Positions 1-6,052 of a DNA stretch of 10,492 nt are shown in pieces. The notes under the pieces are model-generated. The model was given only the letters and a program-made list of their open reading frames with translations, was not told where the DNA came from and did no database searches. The position numbers and the translations under genes are program-made. Within the stretch, counting starts at the first letter, position 1. Each line of letters opens with the position of its first letter. Origin of the DNA: Longimicrobium sp. (GTDB lineage: Bacteria; Gemmatimonadota; Gemmatimonadetes; Longimicrobiales; Longimicrobiaceae); assembly GCA_030446945.1 (NCBI GenBank), contig JAUJMI010000092.1, positions 1 through 10,492 on the forward strand, given 5' to 3'.

Positions 1-819
1 TTGCTGGACCGCACCACCCCGATCAACGGCCTCCCCATCGACTGGCGCACGCTGGATTCCAAGCGCGAGCGCGACCTGCGCAAGCTGCAAAAGGTGCAGG
101 CGTACGGCTACACGGAGGAGTGCCGGCGCGGCTTCGTGCTGCGCTACTTCGGCGACCCGGCCGCCATGCGCGAGTGCGGCGCCTGCGACAACTGCCTGCG
201 CGCGGTCGGGCGCCCCGCCGTGGCCGGCGCCGGCGCATCGGAGGCGGTGGACCTGGGCACCTCCTCCACGCGCCGCCGCCCCTCGCGCCCCGCGCGCCGC
301 ACCGACCTGCTGGACCGCCTGCGCGAGCTGCGCGGCGAGCTGGCGCGCCGGCACGACCTGCCGCTCTTCATGGTCTTCCCGGAGGAGGTGCTGAAGGCGC
401 TCGCCGGGTACGCCCCCAGCACGCCGGAGGAGGTGCTGCGCGTCCCCGGCGTCACCCCCGCGCTGCTGGACCGCTGGGGGGCGCCGCTGATGGACGTCCT
501 CTCCGCGTTTTCTTTCGAGAACGGAGGCCGCATCGGCCGCCGCGCCCCCGCCGAGCCCGCCCCCAAGCGCGCCGCCCCCCAGGTCGCGCCCCCGACCGCC
601 GAGGAAGCGGACCTGTATGGCAGGCTCAAGGCGCTGCGGTCGAAGCTCGCCAAGGAGGCGAGCCTCCCCTCGTATTGCATCTTCTCGGACAAAACCCTGA
701 TCGAGCTCGCCCGCCGCCGCCCCGGTGACGACGCGGAGATGCTGGAGGTCCCGGGGGTGGGGCCGGCGAAGCTGGAGAAGTACGGGGAGGCGTTCCTGGA
801 GGTGCTGCGGGAGGGGTGA
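1..819 (+). CDS. recQ: RecQ-family ATP-dependent DNA helicase, C-terminal part (5' truncated by window)
   Basis: This is the C-terminal 272 residues of a RecQ-type 3'-5' DNA helicase acting in recombination and repair; the two RecA-like motor domains lie outside the window. The TTG at base 1 is only where the window begins, not a chosen start. The RecQ zinc module is clear: W15, a KL..Y stretch at 28-35, then C41, C59, C62 and C65 with the usual CRR...YFG...C..CDNC pattern. Two HRDC domains follow, at about 101-170 and 202-270, each ending in a helix-hairpin-like element (VPGVTPALLDRWG and VPGVGPAKLEKYG). They are joined by an Ala/Pro-rich linker at about 175-200. E. coli RecQ has an RQC winged-helix domain of about 100 residues between the zinc module and HRDC. 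Here only about 35 low-complexity residues separate them, so that DNA-binding domain appears absent. The family call is firm; helicase activity cannot be judged from this part. Confidence 0.93.
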   Translation: MLDRTTPINGLPIDWRTLDSKRERDLRKLQKVQAYGYTEECRRGFVLRYFGDPAAMRECGACDNCLRAVGRPAVAGAGASEAVDLGTSSTRRRPSRPARRTDLLDRLRELRGELARRHDLPLFMVFPEEVLKALAGYAPSTPEEVLRVPGVTPALLDRWGAPLMDVLSAFSFENGGRIGRRAPAEPAPKRAAPQVAPPTAEEADLYGRLKALRSKLAKEASLPSYCIFSDKTLIELARRRPGDDAEMLEVPGVGPAKLEKYGEAFLEVLREG

Positions 820-823
820 GGGG

Positions 824-1182
824 GGCCCTCACCCCCGTCTCGTTACACTCGCCTGCCCCCTCTCCCGATAACAGGAGAGGGCTGCGCCCTCCCGTTATCG
901 GGGCAGGCGGCGAATGCCTGTTCGTCCCGCGAATCCTCGTACGGGCTCGATTCGTCGCGCCCGTGCCCGACGCCGCTCCGCCGCCCATCGCGCACACCGA
1001 CGCTACGTAGGGGCAGACCTGCGTGTCTGTCCACCCTTGCCCCCACCGCGGCCACCGGCCTTGCGCACCCATAACCTGTGGGGGCCGCCCCACGCGGCTG
1101 CGCCTTCCCCGCTCCGACCCGCGCAACCCGCAAAGATGCCTGCGTGCGCCCCTCCCCCAGGTGGTTGGGGGCCTCGGCACCT
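824..1182 (+). repeat. Mosaic intergenic repeat, copy A
   Basis: Most of the gap after recQ is a repeat that returns in inverted orientation at 4264-4562. Matching blocks occur in the same order in both. They are a CCCTCACCCCCG block with a CTCGTT start; a CCCCCTCTCCCG core with a TAAC/GTTA palindrome and a GCTGCGCC centre; a CTCCGCCGCCC.TCGCGCA block (975-993); a TGCGTGTCTG block (1020-1029); and a GATGCCTGCG...CCC..CAGGTGGTT block (1137-1165) ending near GGCACC. An inner 32-bp piece (937-968) matches 8218-8249 in inverted orientation at 28 of 32 positions. Reading frames cross the region on both strands, but they show no recognisable protein and differ between copies, so I treat it as non-coding. 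The function is unknown. Confidence 0.75.
851..908. repeat. Nested palindrome in repeat copy A, possible recQ transcript end
   Basis: The outer arms GCCTGCCCC (851-859) and GGGGCAGGC (900-908) are perfectly complementary. Inside them CCCGATAAC (864-872) pairs with GTTATCGGG (894-902), overlapping the outer right arm, and AGGGC (878-882) pairs with GCCCT (886-890). It lies 32 bp after the recQ stop and could end or protect that transcript, but no T-tract follows, so terminator function is only a guess. The same core in copy B (4475-4525) argues that it is the structural heart of the repeat family. Confidence 0.6.
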
Positions 1183-1257
1183 TCCATCCCGCCCCTCTCC
1201 TCGGTACACTTTGTCAACGGTGACGGAACACCCGCGCGGCAGCATTGTACCGAAGAA

Positions 1258-1509
1258 ATGGCGAAAGACAGGGCGATTTTCCAGGACGGGCGGGGGAGGG
1301 GATGGCTGGTGGAGATCCTCTACGGGCACCCCGCCCCCACCGAGCGCGGGTTCTACGGCGCGCGCTTCCTATGCCCCGAAGACCCCGGGGAGCCGCCGCG
1401 CGTGGGATACGTGGAGATGGACGCCGTGGCCGAGGACGACGAGGAGCTCCTGTTGGAGGCGCTCGCCGAGTCCGAGCCAGCGCGCGAGGCGGGTGAGGAA
1501 GAGCGCTGA
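1258..1509 (+). CDS. Small acidic orphan protein between recQ and dinG (83 aa)
   Basis: I do not recognise this protein. The frame is open from further upstream (1078), but the part before 1258 is repeat DNA. I therefore start at the ATG at 1258, giving an 83-residue protein that begins MAKDRAIF. The shorter start has only weak purines (GAAGAA) directly before it and no proper Shine-Dalgarno. Residues 5-55 look like a compact beta-rich unit with aromatic and Gly positions (GRGWLVEILYG, RGFYGARFLC, RVGYVEMDA). The last 25 or so residues are a Glu/Asp/Ala-rich tail. There is one Cys and no signal peptide or TM segment, so it is probably cytosolic. It lies on the same strand as the flanking helicases, about 110 bp before dinG, so a link to DNA repair is possible but rests only on position. 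Codon usage matches the neighbours, which supports it being real. Confidence 0.6.
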   Translation: MAKDRAIFQDGRGRGWLVEILYGHPAPTERGFYGARFLCPEDPGEPPRVGYVEMDAVAEDDEELLLEALAESEPAREAGEEER

Positions 1510-1565
1510 GTCCTAGGTGCTGAGTGCTGAGTGAGCTGCCGTTCAGGACTCAGCTCTTAGCACTT
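1505..1565. repeat. Heptad repeats in inverted arrangement (GTGCTGA family)
   Basis: The orphan gene's stop codon lies inside this repeat. The left half reads as degenerate 7-bp units GTCCTAG, GTGCTGA, GTGCTGA, GTGAGCT. The right half, read on the minus strand from 1563, gives GTGCTAA, GAGCTGA, GTCCTGA. The two halves form an inverted repeat with a perfect 10-bp stem, GCTGAGTCCT (1505-1514) against AGGACTCAGC (1545-1554). In RNA this would be a large hairpin between the orphan gene and dinG. It is not followed by a clean T-run, though CTGTTTTCC comes shortly after (1566-1574). Confidence 0.7.
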
Positions 1566-1617
1566 CTGTTTTCCCGGGCCCGGACCTCCGCCGCGCCCGT
1601 ATCCGTAAGCCGCCGCG

Positions 1618-4161
1618 ATGAAGCAGCAACGTTCCGCCGTCGAGCTGTTCCTGGAGCCCGCCGCCGCCGAGCTGGTGCGGCGGGAGATCGCGCGCGCCCG
1701 CGGCAACGAGGTGTGCTTCGTGGCGCGCGTGGGCGAGGGCGGCGCCGTCAGCGAGCCGCGCGTCATCGCCCGCGGCGGGCCGTCGGCGGTGCTGGCGCTG
1801 GTGAAGTCGCCCGAGGCGGGGGGGCTGCTCATCCACAACCACCCCTCGGGCGTGCTGGAGCCCTCCGAGGCGGACTTCCAGGTCGCGGCGCGGGTGTGGG
1901 AGATGGGGCTGGGCTCCGCCGTCGTGGACAACGACGCGAGCGAGCTGTACGTCATCGTGGAGCCGCCCGACGTCAACGAGTGCAATCCGCTCGACCTGGA
2001 CGTGCTCGATCGGGACCTGGGCCCCGGCGGAGCGCTCGCCTCGCGCCACCCACGCTATGAGGACCGGCCGCAGCAGCGCGAGCTGGCGCGCATGATCGGC
2101 TCGCTCTACAACGAGGGAGGCGTCGGCATCGCGGAGGCGGGGACGGGGACGGGGAAGTCGGTAGCGTACCTCCTTCCCGCGATCCACTGGGCGGTGCTCA
2201 ACGGCGAGCGCACGGTGGTGTCCACCAACACCATCAACCTCCAGGAGCAGCTGGTCGACAAGGACCTCCCCATGCTGCGGCGCGCGCTGGGGATCCCCTT
2301 TCGCTTCACGCTGGTGAAGGGGCGGCGCAATTACGTCTCCGTCCGGCGCGCGCTGCTGGCCCGCGACAACGCGGCGGCGCTGTTCGACGCGGAGAAGCAG
2401 GCGGAGCTGGCCGGGATCGTGGAGTGGCTGGGGAAGACGGGCGACGGCTCCCTCTCCGACCTGTCGTTCCGCCCCTCGGCCGAGGTGTGGGACGAGGTGT
2501 CGTCGGAGAGCGACGTGTGCCTGCGGGCGAAGTGCCCCAACTTCGAGGACTGCTTCTACCAGCGCGCCCGGCGCGAGGCGTCCGCGGCGGACATCATCGT
2601 CTCCAACCACCACCTCCTGTTCAGCGACCTGGCCGTGCGCCGCGCGCAGGGGAACTACTCCGCCACCGCCGTCCTGCCGCACTACAAGCGGCTGGTGCTG
2701 GACGAGGCGCACAACCTGGAGGAGGCGGCGACGAGCCACCTCGGCGCCACCGTCTCCCGCCGTGGCCTCTTCCGCACGCTGCGACGGCTGGAGCACCGGG
2801 GAAAGGGGCTGCTGCCGGCCTTCCGAGGGGCGCTTGGGGCGGTGAAGAACGACCTGCTGGCCCGGGCCGCGCTCGACACCATCGAGGAGCGGCTTCTTCC
2901 GTCCCTCGAAGGCGCGCGGGAGCGGGCGGCGGCGGTGTTCTCCTTTCTCAACGACGTCTTCAACTCCGGCGAGCCCCTCGCTCGGCTGGACGACCACTTC
3001 GCCGCGCACCCCGTGTGGCCGCTGGGGCTGGACGACGCACTCTCCGGGCTCCTGGACAACCTCCAGTCGCTGCTGGCCGGGATGGAGCTCCTGCGCGAGC
3101 GCGCCGCCACCGACGACGAGCTGCGCCGCCAGATGGAGCAGCAGCTGATGGAGCTGCGCGGCGCCGCCAACCGCGTGCAGGGCGCCGCGGACGGCCTGCG
3201 CATGGCGCTGCGCCCCGGCGACGAGCGCGTCAAGATGGTGCGCTGGATGGAGCGGCAGGCGGCACGCGAAGGCCGCGAGGGGAACCTGACGCTGAACGCC
3301 GCCCCGCTGGACCTCTCCGGCGTCCTGCGCGAGTCGGTCTTCGAGCAGGTGCCGACGGTGATCCTGACCTCGGCGACCCTTTCGACGCAGGAGAAGGACT
3401 TCCGCTTCGTGCGCCACCGCCTGGGCCTCAGCGACGTCTTCGAGCAGGAGCACCCGGTGGCGGAGGCCGTTTTCCCGTCGCCCTTCGACTACGGTCGGCA
3501 GGCGCTCCTGGCTGTCCCCACCGACCTGCCGCTCCCCGCGGGCGATGCGGATCCGCGCCACGACGAGGCCAGCGTGCGCGCGGTGCTGGAGCACGCCAAG
3601 ATCTCGGACGGGGGCCTCTTCGTCCTCTTCACCTCGTACCGCGCGCTCCGCCACGTGGCCTCCGAGCTGCGCCGCCGCCGCGCCGACCTGGAGTGGCCGC
3701 TCTTCGTGCACGGCGAGGGGCCGCGCGCGCAGCTGGTGGAGCGCTTCGCCGTCTCCGGGCGCGGCATCCTGCTGGGGACCACCTCGTTCTGGGAGGGGGT
3801 GGACGTCCCCGGCTCGGCGTTGCGCGGGCTGGTGATCCCCAAGCTTCCCTTCAAGGTCCCCAGCGAGCCCGTGACCGCCGCGCGCATCGAGGCGATCGAG
3901 AGGGCGGGCGGCAACTCCTTCGTCTCGTACATGCTCCCCAGCGCGGCGATCCGGCTGAAGCAGGGCTTCGGCCGTCTGATCCGCTCCACCGGCGACCACG
4001 GCGTCGTACTGGTGCTGGACGGACGCGTGGCGAAGAAGAGCTACGGCCGCTATTTCATCGACTCCCTCCCCCCGGCGCCGGTGGTGAAGGGGCCGTGGCG
4101 CGAGGTGAAGGAGGCGATGCTGAGGTTTTATGGGGAGCGGGAGGAGCGTAGGGCGGGGTAG
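1618..4161 (+). CDS. dinG: RadC-like JAMM domain fused to a DinG/XPD-family helicase (847 aa)
   Basis: This is an SF2 helicase of the DinG/XPD group with an extra N-terminal domain. Residues 1-118 look like a RadC-type JAB/MPN fold with the full JAMM zinc motif: E31, then H73-N-H75-P-S-G and S83-x-x-D86. The helicase follows. It shows a Q-motif region (RYEDRPQQ, 146-153), Walker A EAGTGTGKS (173-181), a DEAH box (362-365), motif III TSATL (584-588), motif V GTTSFWEGVDVPG (720-732) and motif VI QGFGRLIRS (782-790). Fe-S domain cysteines C301, C306 and C312 are present. The expected first cysteine, after KGRRNYV, is S241 (TCC codon). DinG family helicases unwind 5'-3' on forked DNA, D-loops, R-loops and quadruplexes; that this one does so is inference. 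Gram-positive DinG proteins often carry an N-terminal exonuclease domain, whereas here a JAMM domain takes that place. The ATG at 1618 is the first sensible start, though no strong Shine-Dalgarno precedes it. The symbol refers to the helicase part. Confidence 0.93.
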   Translation: MKQQRSAVELFLEPAAAELVRREIARARGNEVCFVARVGEGGAVSEPRVIARGGPSAVLALVKSPEAGGLLIHNHPSGVLEPSEADFQVAARVWEMGLGSAVVDNDASELYVIVEPPDVNECNPLDLDVLDRDLGPGGALASRHPRYEDRPQQRELARMIGSLYNEGGVGIAEAGTGTGKSVAYLLPAIHWAVLNGERTVVSTNTINLQEQLVDKDLPMLRRALGIPFRFTLVKGRRNYVSVRRALLARDNAAALFDAEKQAELAGIVEWLGKTGDGSLSDLSFRPSAEVWDEVSSESDVCLRAKCPNFEDCFYQRARREASAADIIVSNHHLLFSDLAVRRAQGNYSATAVLPHYKRLVLDEAHNLEEAATSHLGATVSRRGLFRTLRRLEHRGKGLLPAFRGALGAVKNDLLARAALDTIEERLLPSLEGARERAAAVFSFLNDVFNSGEPLARLDDHFAAHPVWPLGLDDALSGLLDNLQSLLAGMELLRERAATDDELRRQMEQQLMELRGAANRVQGAADGLRMALRPGDERVKMVRWMERQAAREGREGNLTLNAAPLDLSGVLRESVFEQVPTVILTSATLSTQEKDFRFVRHRLGLSDVFEQEHPVAEAVFPSPFDYGRQALLAVPTDLPLPAGDADPRHDEASVRAVLEHAKISDGGLFVLFTSYRALRHVASELRRRRADLEWPLFVHGEGPRAQLVERFAVSGRGILLGTTSFWEGVDVPGSALRGLVIPKLPFKVPSEPVTAARIEAIERAGGNSFVSYMLPSAAIRLKQGFGRLIRSTGDHGVVLVLDGRVAKKSYGRYFIDSLPPAPVVKGPWREVKEAMLRFYGEREERRAG

Positions 4162-4168
4162 GGACTGC

Positions 4169-4232
4169 GGGGAATGGGGAATGGGGAATGGGTAACGGGG
4201 AACGGCAGGGGAAGGGTACAGGGGGTACAGGG
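4169..4232 (+). repeat. G-rich heptad array with G-quadruplex pattern after dinG stop
   Basis: Five 7-bp units start 8 bp after the dinG stop codon: GGGGAAT three times (4169-4189), then GGGTAAC and GGGGAAC (4190-4203). A second short tandem follows, GGGTACAGG twice (4214-4231). Four runs of at least three G separated by three-base loops fit the usual G-quadruplex pattern on the coding strand, so the structure could form both in DNA and in the 3' end of the dinG mRNA. Formation is inferred from the pattern only. Confidence 0.75.
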
Positions 4233-4263
4233 GGCAGCAGAACCCCTTACTACACATCAGCTC

Positions 4264-4562
4264 GGTGCCCCTCCTGCAAACCACTGGGCGGGGGCGCGCA
4301 GGCATCGGTGCGGGGCTGCGTGGGCCGTCGTGGGGTCGGGACGGGCAGACACGCACGAGGCGTCCTTGCGCGAGGGGCGGCGGAGCAGCGCCGGGGCACG
4401 CCTGGAATGCCGGAGGGCCCGCGAGAGGGGGAGCCCGCGTGCCCCGAATCTCTGCGGACGCGCGCCGACATCCGCCCCCTCTCCGGATAACAGAGGCGCA
4501 GCCTCTCCCGTTACCGGGAGAGGGGGCAGCGAGGAACGAGCGGGGGTGAGGGTCCCCGCGGA
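4264..4562 (-). repeat. Mosaic intergenic repeat, copy B (inverted relative to copy A)
   Basis: Read on the minus strand, this follows copy A (824-1182) block by block. The shared blocks are CCCTCACCCCCG (4542-4553), the CCCCCTCTCCCGGTAAC core (4509-4525), CTCCGCCGCCCCTCGCGCA, TGCGTGTCTG, and GATGCCTGCG followed by a CCAGTGGTT-like end near 4280. The hairpin core is better preserved here on one side, with CCTCTCCCG (4502-4510) followed by CGGGAGAGG (4515-4523). A + strand frame crosses the whole element and runs into the lspA remnant, but its repeat-encoded part has no protein-like features. The right end of the element lies about 45 bp before the point where lspA similarity begins. Confidence 0.75.
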
Positions 4563-4605
4563 ACCCCCTCGCCGCACCCGTGTACCGGCGCCGTTCCCGT
4601 CGGAC

Positions 4606-4752
4606 GGGGCCGTGGCCGACTTGGTCCTGGTGCACTCCTTTCCGTTCGTCTTCAACGTGGCCGATGTGGCGATCTCGCCGGGCGCCGTGGTGCTGGCGGC
4701 ACGACTGGTGCGCGACACCCCGGCCGACTCCACTCCGTCCACCGCGCTCTGA
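4606..4752 (+). pseudogene. lspA: C-terminal remnant of lipoprotein signal peptidase (lspA)
   Basis: About 48 codons match the end of LspA (signal peptidase II), the inner-membrane aspartyl protease that cleaves prolipoprotein signal peptides. GAVADLVLVHS corresponds to the family's G.VVDFI..h stretch. FNVADVAI corresponds to the hallmark FN.AD.AI motif, with the second catalytic Asp at 4663-4665. A final hydrophobic segment (AISPGAVVLAARL) and a short polar tail follow. The first catalytic Asp region (GN.iDR) and all earlier membrane helices are missing. Upstream in this frame there is only repeat copy B, and I see no LspA segments in the other two frames between 4490 and 4606. The stop lies 10 bp before the aminotransferase start, so lspA may once have been directly upstream of it. 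A functional LspA would have to be encoded elsewhere. The fragment is short, so chance similarity is possible but unlikely given the exact FNVAD motif. Confidence 0.7.
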
Positions 4753-4762
4753 GGCTTCGTAC

Positions 4763-5938
4763 ATGCCCCGTCTCGCCCGGCACTTCCAGGCTCTGCCGCC
4801 CTATCCTTTGACTGACGTTCCGGGCATCAAGCGCGAGCTCCTGGCCAAAGGGGTGGACGTGATCGACCTGGGGACGGGCGACGCGGACCTGGCGCCGCCC
4901 CCGGCCGCGGTGCAGGCGCTGCGCGAGGCGGCGCTGGACCCGGCCAACTCGCGCTACCCCTTCCAGCTCGGCCTGGTGGAGTTCCGCGAGGAGATCGCGC
5001 GGTGGATGCAGGGGCGCTTCGGCGTGGCAGTCGATCCGATGCGCGAGGTGCTACCGCTGATCGGCTCCAAGGAGGGGATCTTCCACCTCCCGTTCGCCTT
5101 CCTGGAGCGCGGCGACGTCACCATCATGCCCGACCCCGGCTACCAGGCGTATCTGGGCGGCACCGTGCTCGCCGGCGGCGAGGCGCACCTGGTTCCGCTG
5201 CGCCCCGAGAACGACTTCCTCGTCCCGCTGGACGAGCTTCCCGCGGAGGTGGTGAAGCGCGCGCGCATCCTGTACCTCAACTACCCGAACAACCCCACCG
5301 CCGCCATCGCGCCGCGGGACTACCTGGAGCGCACGGTGGAGTTCTGCCACGAGCACGACGTGATCCTGGCGTACGACAACGCTTACTCGGAGATCGCGTT
5401 CGACGGGTACGTGCCGCCGTCCATCCTGGAGATCCCGGGGGCGCGCGAGGTGGCGATCGAGTTCCACTCGATCTCCAAGACGTACAACATGACGGGGTGG
5501 CGCGCGGGGTGGGCCGTGGGCGAGCCGCAGCTGATCGCGGCGCTGCAGCGGGTGAAGACCTTCGCGGATACGGGCGTCCCCTTCTCCATCCAGCACGCGG
5601 GCGCAGCGGCCCTCCGCTCGCACGCGGAGTGGGTGCCGGGGAACGTGGCCACCTTCCAGGCCCGTCGCGACGCCGCGGTCGAGACGCTGCGCGCCGCCGG
5701 CTTCGACGTCCCCAATCCCGCCGCCACGATGTACCTGTGGGTGCCGCTCCCCGAGGGCGTGGAGTCGGAGCAGTGGGCGCGCCGCCTCCTGCTGGAGCAG
5801 GGGGTCAGCGTCCTCCCCGGCAAGTCGCTGGGGCGCGGCGGCGAAGGGTTCTTTCGCATCGCGCTGACCACGTCGGAGGAGCGGATACGTGAGGCGGCGG
5901 GGCGCATCGCGCGGATGTTGGACACGGCGGCGGTCTGA
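4763..5938 (+). CDS. dapL: PLP-dependent class I/II aminotransferase, probably LL-diaminopimelate aminotransferase
   Basis: This is a 391-residue fold-type I aminotransferase. If it is DapL, it converts tetrahydrodipicolinate and glutamate directly to LL-diaminopimelate for lysine and peptidoglycan synthesis in the cytosol. Visible family features are DLGTGDADLAPP near the N terminus (35-46), YPFQLG (65-70), GSKEGIFHLP (101-110, cofactor-side loop), PDPGYQAY (123-130), NYPNNPTA (173-180, PLP-site Asn), AYDNAYSEIAFDG (203-215, Asp205 and Tyr208), SISKTYNMTGWRAGW (236-250, Schiff-base Lys239 and phosphate-binding Arg247) and FFRIAL (363-368, carboxylate-binding Arg365). The SKTYNMTGWR form is typical of DapL-like enzymes, but related aspartate/alanine-type aminotransferases share it, so substrate is less certain than class. 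The ATG at 4763 is chosen because GAGG lies 8 bases upstream and family similarity starts there; the longer frame upstream is repeat and lspA DNA. No other lysine-pathway gene is adjacent. Confidence 0.9.
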   Translation: MPRLARHFQALPPYPLTDVPGIKRELLAKGVDVIDLGTGDADLAPPPAAVQALREAALDPANSRYPFQLGLVEFREEIARWMQGRFGVAVDPMREVLPLIGSKEGIFHLPFAFLERGDVTIMPDPGYQAYLGGTVLAGGEAHLVPLRPENDFLVPLDELPAEVVKRARILYLNYPNNPTAAIAPRDYLERTVEFCHEHDVILAYDNAYSEIAFDGYVPPSILEIPGAREVAIEFHSISKTYNMTGWRAGWAVGEPQLIAALQRVKTFADTGVPFSIQHAGAAALRSHAEWVPGNVATFQARRDAAVETLRAAGFDVPNPAATMYLWVPLPEGVESEQWARRLLLEQGVSVLPGKSLGRGGEGFFRIALTTSEERIREAAGRIARMLDTAAV

Positions 5939-5956
5939 CGCTGCGCGCCGTGGAGA

Positions 5957-5995
5957 CGAGCCCGGCGGGGGGTGCCCATCCCTTCGCCGGGCTCG
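5957..5995 (+). terminator. Hairpin terminator after the aminotransferase
   Basis: CGAGCCCGGCG (5957-5967) pairs perfectly with CGCCGGGCTCG (5985-5995). The 11-bp GC-rich stem has a 17-base loop and starts 18 bp after the stop codon. It is followed by CGCCTTTG, a weak T-tract, as is common for intrinsic-type terminators in high-GC bacteria. Confidence 0.65.
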
Positions 5996-6052
5996 CGCCT
6001 TTGATGCGCGGATCATGGCCGCGGCGGAACCGGCCGGGCGGGGGTGAGTAGA

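Noticed and set aside
851..908. Palindrome considered as one unit of a CRISPR array
   Set aside because: There is a single nested hairpin with no regularly spaced direct repeats or spacers around it and no cas genes.
1205..1216. TACACT and TTGTCA near the orphan gene as a promoter
   Set aside because: The two hexamers are in the wrong order and spacing for one promoter, and no good -35 lies upstream of TACACT.
816..1257. Short overlapping open frames on both strands in the gap after recQ
   Set aside because: They lie in repeat DNA shared with 4264-4562, the frames are not kept between the copies, and the peptides are Pro/Arg/Ala-rich without motifs.
4174..4605. Plus-strand frame that starts in the GGGGAAT array and runs into the lspA remnant, which might be read as a longer protein
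   Set aside because: The upstream part is encoded by repeat copy B and the G-rich array. It has no membrane helices or LspA residues, so only the last ~48 codons are meaningful.
1543..4764. Very long open frame on the minus strand (over 1000 codons) antisense to the helicase gene
   Set aside because: It is a codon-bias shadow of a GC-rich gene. The translation is full of His/Arg/Gln/Pro low-complexity sequence with no domain, and it runs through two repeats, while the plus strand encodes a perfect DinG.
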